From NCBI GenBank assembly GCA_003134995.1, contig PLDC01000019.1, positions 17,102 to 81,101 of the forward strand: a stretch of 64,000 bases of DNA, written 5' to 3'. Shown here in pieces: positions 53,573 to 63,040 of the stretch; positions within the stretch are counted from its first letter, which is position 1, and every line of letters begins with the position of its first letter. The notes under the pieces were generated by a model. The model worked only from the letters and a program-made list of their open reading frames with translations, searched no databases and had not been told where the DNA came from. The translations under genes were made by a program, and so were the position numbers. The DNA is from Acidobacteriaceae bacterium. GTDB taxonomy: Bacteria > Acidobacteriota > Terriglobia > Terriglobales > Acidobacteriaceae.

Positions 53573-54202
53573 TTGGCACGTTATACCGATGCAGTCTGCC
53601 GTCTATGCCGCCGCGAGGGCATGAAGCTTTTCCTCAAAGGCTCAAAGTGTTTTAGCGATAAGTGTCCCATCGAGAAGCGCAACTTCGCTCCCGGACAACA
53701 TGGGAAAGACCGCAAGTCCAAGATCGTGGGCTACGGCCTTCAGTTGCGCGAGAAGCAGAAAGCCAAGCGTATTTACTTCACGCTCGAAGGCCAGTTCCGC
53801 AACTACTTCGAGAAAGCGGCGCGCACCCGCGGAGTCACCGGCGAGTTGCTTCTGCAGCAGCTCGAGCGGCGTCTCGACAACGTGGTCTTCCGCCTGGGCT
53901 TCGCGCAATCGCGGCGCCAGGCGCGGCAGTTGGTGCGCCACGGGCACGTGTCGGTCAATGGCCGCAGGGTGAACATTCCTTCGTATCAGGTAAGTGTGGG
54001 CGAGGAAATTTCCATCCGCGAGAACAGCAAGAAGCTCGTCATCCTGGAAATGGCCAAGGAATTCGCCAGCCACGGCACGCAGCCGAACTGGCTGGAAGTA
54101 AATCGCGACGCTTACACGGGCAAGATACTGTCGTTGCCCAAGCGCGAAGATATTCAACTGCCGGTGAACGAGCAGTTGATCGTTGAACTTTACAGCAAGT
54201 AG
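53573..54202 (+). CDS. rpsD: 30S ribosomal protein S4, zinc form
   Basis: 209 residues from a TTG preceded by AAAAGGAGAACAA, an unusual start for a ribosomal protein but fixed by the ribosome site. Zinc cysteines at C9, C12, C26 and C31 ([20 protein letters not shown]); S4 RNA-binding domain [20 protein letters not shown] and [20 protein letters not shown]. It nucleates 30S assembly. Confidence 0.97.
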   Translation: MARYTDAVCRLCRREGMKLFLKGSKCFSDKCPIEKRNFAPGQHGKDRKSKIVGYGLQLREKQKAKRIYFTLEGQFRNYFEKAARTRGVTGELLLQQLERRLDNVVFRLGFAQSRRQARQLVRHGHVSVNGRRVNIPSYQVSVGEEISIRENSKKLVILEMAKEFASHGTQPNWLEVNRDAYTGKILSLPKREDIQLPVNEQLIVELYSK

Positions 54203-54262
54203 TAAGTCGTCGATGGTCGTTAGCCGGTTTGGCCAACGACCAAGGACAAACGACCAACGACG
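54203..54262. repeat. GTCGTTG heptamer inverted array
   Basis: AAGTCGTCGATGGTCGTTAG pairs with CAAACGACCAACGACGG-type units to 54262 around CCGGTTTGG, in the rpsD-rpoA gap. Confidence 0.8.
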
Positions 54263-54367
54263 GTTCACGGTCCACATTTCGAGCCAGATCAGCCTGTGCT
54301 GGCATTTGACCTGAATCCGGACTATTCAGGGAGCCAGCACTGAGCCAACCGGCCGAAGGAGAAACAC

Positions 54368-55405
<1,038 letters not shown>

Positions 55406-55407
55406 GA

Positions 55408-55512
55408 ACAGTGGTCAGTGGCTAGTGGTCAGTGGTCAGTAAAACAGACCGCTAGCCGCTGACTTTAGAAATACGAGACTTGAATACTGGCCACTGACCA
55501 CTGGCCACTGAG
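55408..55512. repeat. GTGGTCA heptamer inverted array
   Basis: Left arm 55410-55440 (GTGGTCA, GTGGCTA, GTGGTCA, GTGGTCA) and right arm about 55484-55510 (CTGGCCACTGACCACTGGCC). It fills the rpoA-rplQ gap; same word as at 18862-18951. Confidence 0.9.
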
Positions 55513-55521
55513 GTTTCACCC

Positions 55522-56028
55522 ATGCGTCACAAAGTTGCAGGCTACAAACTCGGACGGAACACCGCGCACCGGCGCTCGCTGCTGCGGAACCTGGTCACAT
55601 CGGTGATCGTGGAAGAACGCATCGAGACCACCATTCCCAAGGCCAAGGCCGCCAAGCCGATCGTCGAGAAGATGATCACGCTCGGCAAGCGCGGCGATCT
55701 CGCCGCGCGCCGTCTGGCCGGCGCTTACCTCATGACTGACGAGGCGCTCGTGAAGTTATTTGACACCGTCGGACCTCGCTTTGGCGATCGCAACGGCGGT
55801 TACACCCGCATCATTCGCACGGGATGGAACAAGGGTGACGGGGCCGACAAGGCTTTCCTCGAATTGCTCGGCAGCGAGAAAGTTCTCGATGAAAAGCGCG
55901 AAAAGCGCGCCGAAAACCGCGCCAAGAAAAACGCAGAGGCCAGGAAAGCCATGGAAGACGCCGAAGCGCAGGCCCAGCACGACGGCGGCATCGAGCCAGT
56001 CAAGGAAGAATCCGAAGACAAGAAGTAG
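55522..56028 (+). CDS. rplQ: 50S ribosomal protein L17
   Basis: 168 residues; about 120 is usual. MRHKVAGYKLGRNTAHRRSL, RNLVTSVIVEERIETTIPKA, and GGYTRIIRTGWNKGDGADKA are conserved. The last ~45 residues are a Lys/Glu/Ala-rich extension (EKRAENRAKKNAEARKAMED). It is the last gene of the alpha cluster. Confidence 0.96.
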   Translation: MRHKVAGYKLGRNTAHRRSLLRNLVTSVIVEERIETTIPKAKAAKPIVEKMITLGKRGDLAARRLAGAYLMTDEALVKLFDTVGPRFGDRNGGYTRIIRTGWNKGDGADKAFLELLGSEKVLDEKREKRAENRAKKNAEARKAMEDAEAQAQHDGGIEPVKEESEDKK

Positions 56029-56089
56029 CAGCCTTTGGCTGGCGCAGCGCTTCAGCCTGCGAGGTGGACTGCTGCTGTTGACAACCGAA

Positions 56090-56124
56090 AAGGGCACGGC
56101 GCAATCCGTGCCCTTCTTTCTTTT
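56090..56124 (+). terminator. intrinsic terminator after rplQ
   Basis: AAGGGCACGG (56090-56099), loop CGCAAT, CCGTGCCCTT (56106-56115), then CTTTCTTTT. It closes the long ribosomal-protein run. Confidence 0.88.
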
Positions 56125-56205
56125 CGCTCTGCCCGGGTCCGATACGGCCGATCCCACCTTGCTTTCCTGTTGAACTCATGAAAACTCGGCAGTAGACTAC
56201 TAGCT

Positions 56206-56406
56206 ATGAGGTCCAGCCAAAAACGTACGACGCTGACGGCCAGCTACAAAGCGAAGGCTCGTCGCGTGAAGAAAGCCGAAGTGCGGAGGCCGGCGTCTGA
56301 AAATACTTTGAGTACCCTCTACTCTCGCCTCGACAAAACCCGGCCGGGATCCAAAGAGTCCAAACGCCTCGCAGATGAGATCGTAGACGCCATTTCCGCC
56401 TCTTGA
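56206..56406 (+). CDS. small basic protein of unknown function
   Basis: 66 residues. Lys/Arg-rich first half (SSQKRTTLTASYKAKARRVK), then a helical, charged second half (LSTLYSRLDKTRPGSKESKR). No ribosome site is obvious before the ATG and no family is recognised. It lies just after the rplQ terminator. It could be a real nucleic-acid-binding small protein or chance. Confidence 0.45.
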   Translation: MRSSQKRTTLTASYKAKARRVKKAEVRRPASENTLSTLYSRLDKTRPGSKESKRLADEIVDAISAS

Positions 56407-56484
56407 CGCACCAGTACATGTCCTCTCGCGCTCCCCGCCGGTAATCTTGCCGTAAGTTGTCATCCTTATAAACTTACTCTCAGG

Positions 56485-56976
56485 ATGGGATTTACTCGCA
56501 TACAGATCGGCATTGCGGTCGGCGTTGCCGCGGTGCTGGTGTTTGGATTTCTCGGTTACATCAATTGGCTGAGCAATCAGGGACCAGTGTTGGCGCGCTC
56601 CGAAGAGCGCGATACTTTGACTGGGCTGCCGGTCAGCATCCGCATGAACCCGCTGCGCGACCGCACCATTGAACACAGCGCCAATAAATTTCTTCACGAG
56701 CTGCGCGACGGACATTGCGACGATCTGCTCTCCAAGTGGGAGCACGACTACCGCAAAAAGTATGCTCACTTCATCTGCGACTCGGAGGCGAAGCACCCGC
56801 TTCTTTCGTGGGAGTTGGCGGAGTGGGAAAGCAAGCCGCCGTTGACCATCCTGCATTACCGCGGCAAGCGCCTTACCGACCCAGGCCAGCCCGCCACCTA
56901 CAAGGAGATTTTTACCGTCACCACTGAGAATAAAGATGGGCAGTGGGTGGTTACTAAGTACGACGCGATGTACTAA
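56485..56976 (+). CDS. single-pass membrane protein of unknown function
   Basis: 163 residues. One N-terminal membrane anchor (about 6-28, IGIAVGVAAVLVFGFLGYIN) and a soluble exported domain with two cysteines (HCDDLL, FICDSEAK) and a C-terminal sheet (YKEIFTVTTENKDGQWVVTK) like small NTF2-fold or DUF4878-type proteins. That likeness is weak. CTCAGG precedes the ATG. The next small membrane protein follows by 17 bases. Confidence 0.65.
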   Translation: MGFTRIQIGIAVGVAAVLVFGFLGYINWLSNQGPVLARSEERDTLTGLPVSIRMNPLRDRTIEHSANKFLHELRDGHCDDLLSKWEHDYRKKYAHFICDSEAKHPLLSWELAEWESKPPLTILHYRGKRLTDPGQPATYKEIFTVTTENKDGQWVVTKYDAMY

Positions 56977-56993
56977 AGAGAAAGCGCTATTTT

Positions 56994-57326
56994 ATGGATG
57001 CACGTCAGACGCGGACCCTCAAGAAAATCTTTATCTGCTCGTTCCTCGCAGTCGCAGGCTTCACGAACATCTCCGCAATAGGCACAAAGGTTTATTTTGA
57101 AGGCTGGTTGCCCCGGGAGCCGGTTCCTCAAGCCCGAAGGACCTTTCCTATAGCAGGTAGTCGCGGTGCCACCGTTTATCTCACAGCCACGGAACTCGAA
57201 TGGCAAAGATTCATCTGGTATGGTCTTGTTCCTCTCGAAGGCCTTGGCCTCATTGGTTTTGGAATCATCGTCTCCACGCATAAGGCGCCTCCCGCTATCA
57301 AGAATATTCCGGATCTCTGGTCTTGA
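56994..57326 (+). CDS. two-pass membrane protein of unknown function
   Basis: 110 residues. An N-terminal hydrophobic segment (KIFICSFLAVAGFTNISAIG) and a C-terminal one (IWYGLVPLEGLGLIGFGIIV) flank an external loop with WLPREPVPQARRTF. No family recognised. AGAGAAAGCG precedes the ATG. Probably in one unit with the preceding gene. Confidence 0.55.
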   Translation: MDARQTRTLKKIFICSFLAVAGFTNISAIGTKVYFEGWLPREPVPQARRTFPIAGSRGATVYLTATELEWQRFIWYGLVPLEGLGLIGFGIIVSTHKAPPAIKNIPDLWS

Positions 57327-57359
57327 ACGAAACACGACCCTGCGTGGTAAAACCTATTC

Positions 57360-58580
57360 ATGCCCGACCCGCCCGCCGAGCGCGAGCCTTCCGCCGCGCG
57401 CAACATTTATGTTTTCGGCATCACGTCATTTCTGAACGACACTGCTTCCGAAATGGCGTACTGGGTGCTGCCGGCGTTTCTGGCATCGCTCGGCGCGGGG
57501 CCTGCTCAGTTGGGATTGATCGAGGGCATTGCCGAGAGCGTGGCGTCGTTTGCCAAGCTCTTCTCCGGATATCTTACCGACCGCATCCAGCGCCGCAAGC
57601 CGGTCGTGGTCGCCGGATACGTTGTCGCGAACGCGGTCAAGCCTCTGCTTGCGATTGTCGGGTCCTGGCCGCAAATTCTGCTGATTCGCTTTACCGATCG
57701 CCTTGCCAAAGGAGTGCGCGGCGCGCCGCGCGACGTGATGGTTGCCGAGTCTGTGCCGAAAGAGCGGCTGGGCGCGGCTTACGGGCTGATTCAATCGATG
57801 GATTCTGCCGGGGCCATCGCCGGTCCTCTGATTGCTCTGCTTCTGCTTGCGCATCATGGAATCCGCAGCGTGTTCTGGGCCGCGGCTGTTCCGGGCGCGC
57901 TGTGCATGCTAGTTGCGCTGCTGGGTATTCGCGAAAGGCGCCGGGCTGCGCCCGGCGGACAGCCGGGGGCGGCTGTCCCCACACCTGCGAAATTCAGGCC
58001 GTGCGTTGGCTCACCCTCTGGAAGGCGGATTTCACTTCCCGCGTCCTTCTACTTCGTCCTGATTGCTGTGACACTTTTTTCTCTCGGCAACTCAAGCGAC
58101 ATGTTTTTGGTTTTACGCGCGCAGAATGTGGGGATTCGTGTGGCGCTCGCGCCTTTGCTTGGGCTGGTTTTCAATATTACTTTCACACTTGCGTCCTGGC
58201 CCGCTGGATGGTTGAGCGACCGCGTTTCGCGGCGGCTGGTGGCTTCGGCCGGTTACGTGATTTTCGCTGTGGTCTATTTTATTTTCGGGCGCGCGCCCTC
58301 AACGCTGGCGATTTGGATTGCGATGGCAATCTATGGCTTCTACTATGCGCTGACGCAGCCCGTGCTCAAGGCACTCGTGGTGCAGACTGTTGGCGAGAAT
58401 GTGCGCGGGCGCGCGCTTGGAATTTATGTTTTTGTGACCAGCGTCGCCACTTTAGCGGCGAGTTTGATTACTGGAGAATTGTGGAAACATTACGGCGCGG
58501 CGATCCCATTTTATTTTTCGGCGGCGATGGCGCTGATTGCGGCGGGAATTTTGCAGGTCGCGAGCGGGGATCGAGCATAA
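57360..58580 (+). CDS. MFS transporter with a repeat-derived central loop
   Basis: 406 residues, about eleven to twelve membrane segments. N-half landmarks GITSFLNDTASEMAYWVLPA, GLIEGIAESVASFAKLFSGY and the cytoplasmic motif DRIQRRKPVV resemble the YxiO/nitrate-nitrite-like or arabinose-efflux-like MFS group; the C-half has SDRVSRRLVASAGYVIFAVV and LTQPVLKALVVQTVGENVRG. The substrate is unknown. The central cytoplasmic loop (about residues 194-208, RAAPGGQPGAAVPT) is encoded by an in-frame copy of the GGGACAGCC REP-like repeat. It stands alone, convergent with the VanZ-like gene. Confidence 0.88.
   Translation: MPDPPAEREPSAARNIYVFGITSFLNDTASEMAYWVLPAFLASLGAGPAQLGLIEGIAESVASFAKLFSGYLTDRIQRRKPVVVAGYVVANAVKPLLAIVGSWPQILLIRFTDRLAKGVRGAPRDVMVAESVPKERLGAAYGLIQSMDSAGAIAGPLIALLLLAHHGIRSVFWAAAVPGALCMLVALLGIRERRRAAPGGQPGAAVPTPAKFRPCVGSPSGRRISLPASFYFVLIAVTLFSLGNSSDMFLVLRAQNVGIRVALAPLLGLVFNITFTLASWPAGWLSDRVSRRLVASAGYVIFAVVYFIFGRAPSTLAIWIAMAIYGFYYALTQPVLKALVVQTVGENVRGRALGIYVFVTSVATLAASLITGELWKHYGAAIPFYFSAAMALIAAGILQVASGDRA
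57941..57983 (-). repeat. REP-like double hairpin (GGGACAGCC family), copy 3, inside a gene
   Basis: The reverse complement matches 2576-2618 at about 39 of 43 positions. It lies wholly within the MFS coding sequence and keeps its frame. Confidence 0.88.
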
Positions 58581-58600
58581 CCGCGGATTGGGCTTTTAAC

Positions 58601-58633
58601 GGTTAAATGAACATTCATATTCTTGATTTAACC
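58601..58633. terminator. weak bidirectional hairpin between convergent genes
   Basis: GGTTAAAT (58601-58608) pairs with ATTTAACC (58626-58633) around a 17-base loop. AT-rich and without a clear T-run, so termination is uncertain. Confidence 0.35.
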
Positions 58634-58653
58634 TGCTAATGGCCGGTCGATGG

Positions 58654-59151
58654 TTAGTCGATAATCGAGTGAAAAGGCGCTCGATTTCCCTCGTTTTTCC
58701 TTCTCGACATCCACCACAGGAAAATAATTGTTTGTGCTGCGATTCCTGCGCAGGTGTCAAGAATTACGTCTCGAATCGTTCCGGTGCGAGTCGGAATGAA
58801 AGTTTGGTGCCACTCGTCGAGGCTCGCGACCAGTGCTGTACCCAGAACTGCGATGGTGGCCCAGCGCAGAGTCCACTTCACATCACTCATCGCGGGCAGC
58901 GTGGCGCGGAATGCGCGAAAAAGCAGGACGCTCAAAATTCCGTAACCGATGACGTGACCTGACTTACGAATGAAAAAATGCCAAACCTCGAAGCGCTCCC
59001 AATCGATTCCGAAGAGAAAATGCAGCAGAGGATAGAGAATGCGGCTGGTATTGTTCGCGGAAAGCAGTGCGCTGGATTCGATGGCGATGAGGATTAGCCA
59101 GAGAATCGCGGCGATCCAGGGCTTGAGAACTTCGTGGCGATTGGGGTTCAA
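58654..59151 (-). CDS. VanZ-like membrane protein
   Basis: 165 residues from a TTG; no ATG is available in the first half, so the start is unsure. Four membrane segments. VanZ-like landmarks: the Lys/His pair in FIRKSGHVIGYGILSVLLFR and the acidic DEWHQTFIPTRTGTIRDVIL. VanZ homologues influence teicoplanin resistance and other envelope traits; the reaction is unknown. It lies downstream of guaB on the same strand, separated by a hairpin repeat. Confidence 0.85.
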   Translation of the reverse strand: MNPNRHEVLKPWIAAILWLILIAIESSALLSANNTSRILYPLLHFLFGIDWERFEVWHFFIRKSGHVIGYGILSVLLFRAFRATLPAMSDVKWTLRWATIAVLGTALVASLDEWHQTFIPTRTGTIRDVILDTCAGIAAQTIIFLWWMSRRKNEGNRAPFHSIID

Positions 59152-59188
59152 GAGCGGGATGTGCCTGAGGGATTCGAATTCCCACTCC

Positions 59189-59218
59189 TCGCAAAAGACG
59201 CGAGAAGTGGGGCACCCA
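59189..59218. repeat. CCCACTCCTCGC hairpin repeat
   Basis: CCCACTCCTCGC pairs with GCGAGAAGTGGGG and ends CACCC. Same family as 41502-41537. Confidence 0.7.
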
Positions 59219-59244
59219 AATTCTTGCTTGATCCGCGAAGAGGC

Positions 59245-60789
<1,545 letters not shown>

Positions 60790-60841
60790 CTAGAGATGGT
60801 GGGGCCATGAGGCAAATGCGGCGGGAGCAAAACCTAAATCT

Positions 60842-60877
60842 TTTACCACGGAGGACACGGGGTAACACGGGGTAAAT
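60842..60877 (+). repeat. CACGGAGGACACGGGGT-type repeat
   Basis: ACCACGGAGGACACGGGGTA then ACACGGGGTAAATC, nearly the same as 17452-17480. Confidence 0.65.
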
Positions 60878-60920
60878 CCTTCGGCCGCTTAGGATTGCTC
60901 CGACTTGGTCGTAGTCCGAT

Positions 60921-62021
60921 TCAGCCGGCTACGGCTCGTTGGAGGAGCTTGTGGACTCCGCTTAGGTGGGCGGCGAATTCTGGCAGGGTCATGTCTGAGG
61001 TTACGTGGGTTCGCTGCAGGGCGAAGTTGCATTCGGTGTCCCAGTGTTCCACATTCACGAATGCACAGGAGTAGCCGGATTCCTGGGCCATGCGCAACTC
61101 GCGTTCGCCCACGGTAAAGCCATAGCCGAAGGGATAGGCGAATGCCCAGACAGGTCGTCCCAGCGCTCGTTCGAGCTGGATTTTGCTATCTTGAATCTCG
61201 CTGCGGGCTTCTTCATCGCTGCACAACGACAGCACAGCGTGAGAAAGGCTATGGGCTCCGATGGTCATGCCAGCTTCGGTCAGTTGCTTGAGTTCAGCGG
61301 TGCCCATGAGCCGCCACTGGCGGTCGGAAGCGGAACTCACTGCCGAGCTTTCCATCGAATTCCCCATCGAGCTTTTCATCGAACTCGCCATCGAATTGCA
61401 CGAGGTGCGGACGCGGTCCAACCAATCGGCGCGCGTTGTCCGGTCCCATCGCGAAGCTTTTTTTACGGTGCTCCACCAGATGGAGTGAAAATCGCTTTGC
61501 GGATTTGCCGCCGCGTCTTCGTCCGCCGGCAGATCCTGATCCATACCGATCAGCGGATTGATCCGCATCAGGTGGTAGAGTTCGTGGAACCAAAGCATGC
61601 CCGGCTGATCGCTGCAGGACTCCGCAGTCACGAAGAAAAGGCAGGACACATTTTCGGATTGCATGACCGGAAGCATTTCGGTGAATGCGTTCACCAGGCC
61701 ATCGTCGCAGGTGAGCAGGACGGAGCGGGGAGGAAGCGGTTTGCGCTCCTCAATCGAGGCGCGGAATTCTTCGGGATGAATGATGTGGTAATGCGTTTTC
61801 AGAAATTGAATTTGCTGCCTGAAGGCCTCAGGATGCACGAGGCTTCCATCCAGCGGGAGATCGCCGGTGGAAGCACCGGCCGGCAGCATGCCATGATAAT
61901 TTACGACTGCGTATCCGGCGGAGGGTGTGACGCGGTCGAGGCATCCGGTGTGATGGAGGGCCGGATATACGACTCGCTTTAAGAGTGGACTGACAACAAG
62001 CATTGATTGATCCAGACACAT
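60921..62021 (-). CDS. polysaccharide deacetylase with a tandem-repeat insertion
   Basis: 366 residues (an alternative ATG six codons in). NodB-like landmarks: YAVVNYHGMLP, PRSVLLTCDDGLVNAFTEML with the Asp pair, MTIGAHSLSHAVLS with the metal-binding His motif, and VWAFAYPFGYGFTVGEREL. Such enzymes deacetylate N-acetylglucosamine polymers or cell-wall glycans. The middle carries an unusual Ser/Met-rich stretch (NSMASSMKSSMGNSMESSAV, about residues 206-226) encoded by a 12-base tandem repeat. No clear signal peptide. Single gene, divergent from rimP. Confidence 0.85.
   Translation of the reverse strand: MCLDQSMLVVSPLLKRVVYPALHHTGCLDRVTPSAGYAVVNYHGMLPAGASTGDLPLDGSLVHPEAFRQQIQFLKTHYHIIHPEEFRASIEERKPLPPRSVLLTCDDGLVNAFTEMLPVMQSENVSCLFFVTAESCSDQPGMLWFHELYHLMRINPLIGMDQDLPADEDAAANPQSDFHSIWWSTVKKASRWDRTTRADWLDRVRTSCNSMASSMKSSMGNSMESSAVSSASDRQWRLMGTAELKQLTEAGMTIGAHSLSHAVLSLCSDEEARSEIQDSKIQLERALGRPVWAFAYPFGYGFTVGERELRMAQESGYSCAFVNVEHWDTECNFALQRTHVTSDMTLPEFAAHLSGVHKLLQRAVAG
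61345..61398 (-). repeat. 12-bp tandem repeat inside the deacetylase gene, 4.5 units
   Basis: Plus-strand units GAGCTTTCCATC, GAATTCCCCATC, GAGCTTTTCATC, GAACTCGCCATC, then a partial one. On the coding strand they give Ser/Asn-Ser-Met-x. Confidence 0.85.
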
Positions 62022-62149
62022 TGTAGCCCCTAAAGAGTGGGTTGTTGTTAACTAAGGAGCGTCCTCTTACAGTCAGATTAGTCGGTTTGTAACGATGCTG
62101 GCGGAGTTCGATAAGGAAGCGATCCAAACGCGCGATTAATGCGTCGCAA

Positions 62150-62222
62150 AAAACGCGACGCTTCGCGCGGATCGCCCAGACCCTTCACTGCGCGAAGAAC
62201 GCTTGTTCAGGGATGACAATTC
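62150..62222 (+). repeat. hairpin plus GGATGACA-type repeat
   Basis: GCGTCGCAAAAAACGCGACGC hairpin (in part) followed by TTCAGGGATGACAATTC. It lies between the deacetylase and the rimP promoter. Confidence 0.6.
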
Positions 62223-62244
62223 AACTGAATTACTGCGGCGCGGT

Positions 62245-62274
62245 TTGTCTTTTACCCCCTATCCGGCGTATATT
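62245..62274 (+). promoter_or_regulatory. sigma-70-type promoter of rimP-nusA
   Basis: TTGTCT (62245-62250), 18-base spacer, TATATT (62269-62274). Confidence 0.55.
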
Positions 62275-62322
62275 AGAAAACTGGGAACTGTTGTGTAATA
62301 CCGGCGTTTGGCGAAGCACACC

Positions 62323-62344
62323 AGTGGGCGCAAGCCCACTTTTT
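62323..62344 (+). terminator. attenuator-like hairpin in the rimP leader
   Basis: AGTGGGC (62323-62329), loop GCAA, GCCCACT (62334-62340), then TTTT. It lies about 45 bases after the predicted start of transcription and 50 before rimP. A GTGGGC...GCCCACTTTTT hairpin ahead of rimP-nusA is a recurrent arrangement in bacteria, consistent with NusA-linked feedback. Confidence 0.65.
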
Positions 62345-62393
62345 CGTTGCAGGGGAATTGGCGGAGCGAGTTTGGTTGTAAGTTATTGGATGC

Positions 62394-62924
62394 ATGGCAC
62401 TTGAGCTTGATCGGGTACGCGAGATTGCGGAGCGGGTAGCGGCCTCCAGCGGGCTGGAAGTGGTCGATGTGGAGTTTCGCGGGAGCGGCAATGCCCGCAT
62501 GCTGCGCGTGTTCTTGGACAAGCCGGGAGCCGCGAGCGGAGATGTGCTGGCAGGGGTGACGCACGGAGATTGCGTCAACTTCAGCCGGGAGTTTGGCACC
62601 ATCCTCGATGTTGAGGATGCGATTGCGGGCAGCTATACGCTGGAAGTTTCGTCGCCTGGTTTGGACCGAAAGCTGAGTAAGGCGCGTGAGTTTGAGCGCT
62701 TTGTGGGAAGCCGGATGAAATTGATGACGAGGAATCCGGTGAACGGCAACCGGTACTTCGAAGGACGGCTGGAAAGTTTTAGCGACGGACGCTTGACGCT
62801 GGATTTAAGCGTAGCGAGCCACAAGTCGCGGCGGAAGATGGGCGCGATGGCGGCGGAGCAAGGGCAGAAGATTGGGATTGAATTCGCCAACGTGGAGAAG
62901 GCGAATTTAGTGCCAGAGATCTAA
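62394..62924 (+). CDS. rimP: ribosome maturation factor RimP
   Basis: 176 residues. N-terminal domain VREIAERVAASSGLEVVDVE and FRGSGNARMLRVFLDKPGAA, then GDCVNFSREFGTILDVEDAI, the signature SYTLEVSSPGLDRKLSKARE, and the C-terminal SH3-like barrel (YFEGRLESFSDGRLTLDLSV). It is needed for 30S maturation. First gene of the rimP-nusA unit; an octamer hairpin fills the gap to nusA. Confidence 0.96.
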   Translation: MALELDRVREIAERVAASSGLEVVDVEFRGSGNARMLRVFLDKPGAASGDVLAGVTHGDCVNFSREFGTILDVEDAIAGSYTLEVSSPGLDRKLSKAREFERFVGSRMKLMTRNPVNGNRYFEGRLESFSDGRLTLDLSVASHKSRRKMGAMAAEQGQKIGIEFANVEKANLVPEI

Positions 62925-62930
62925 GGGGAT

Positions 62931-63031
62931 TGAGTAATTGGGAAAGTTAGTAATTGAGTAATTTGAAGACCAGAGCCACCGCGTCTGAGTTTTTCAATTA
63001 CCCAATTACTAAATTACCCAATTACAAAATT
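62931..63031. repeat. TAATTGAG octamer inverted array
   Basis: Left arm 62931-62965 (GAGTAATTGGGAAAGTTAGT) and right arm 62996-63031 (CAATTACCCAATTACTAAAT) around a GC-rich loop. It fills the rimP-nusA gap. Confidence 0.9.
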
Positions 63032-63040
63032 GGTTTTCCT

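Noticed and set aside
57323..58606. 427-codon alternative frame over the MFS gene
   Set aside because: Cys/Arg-rich shadow; the other frame has clear membrane segments and MFS motifs.
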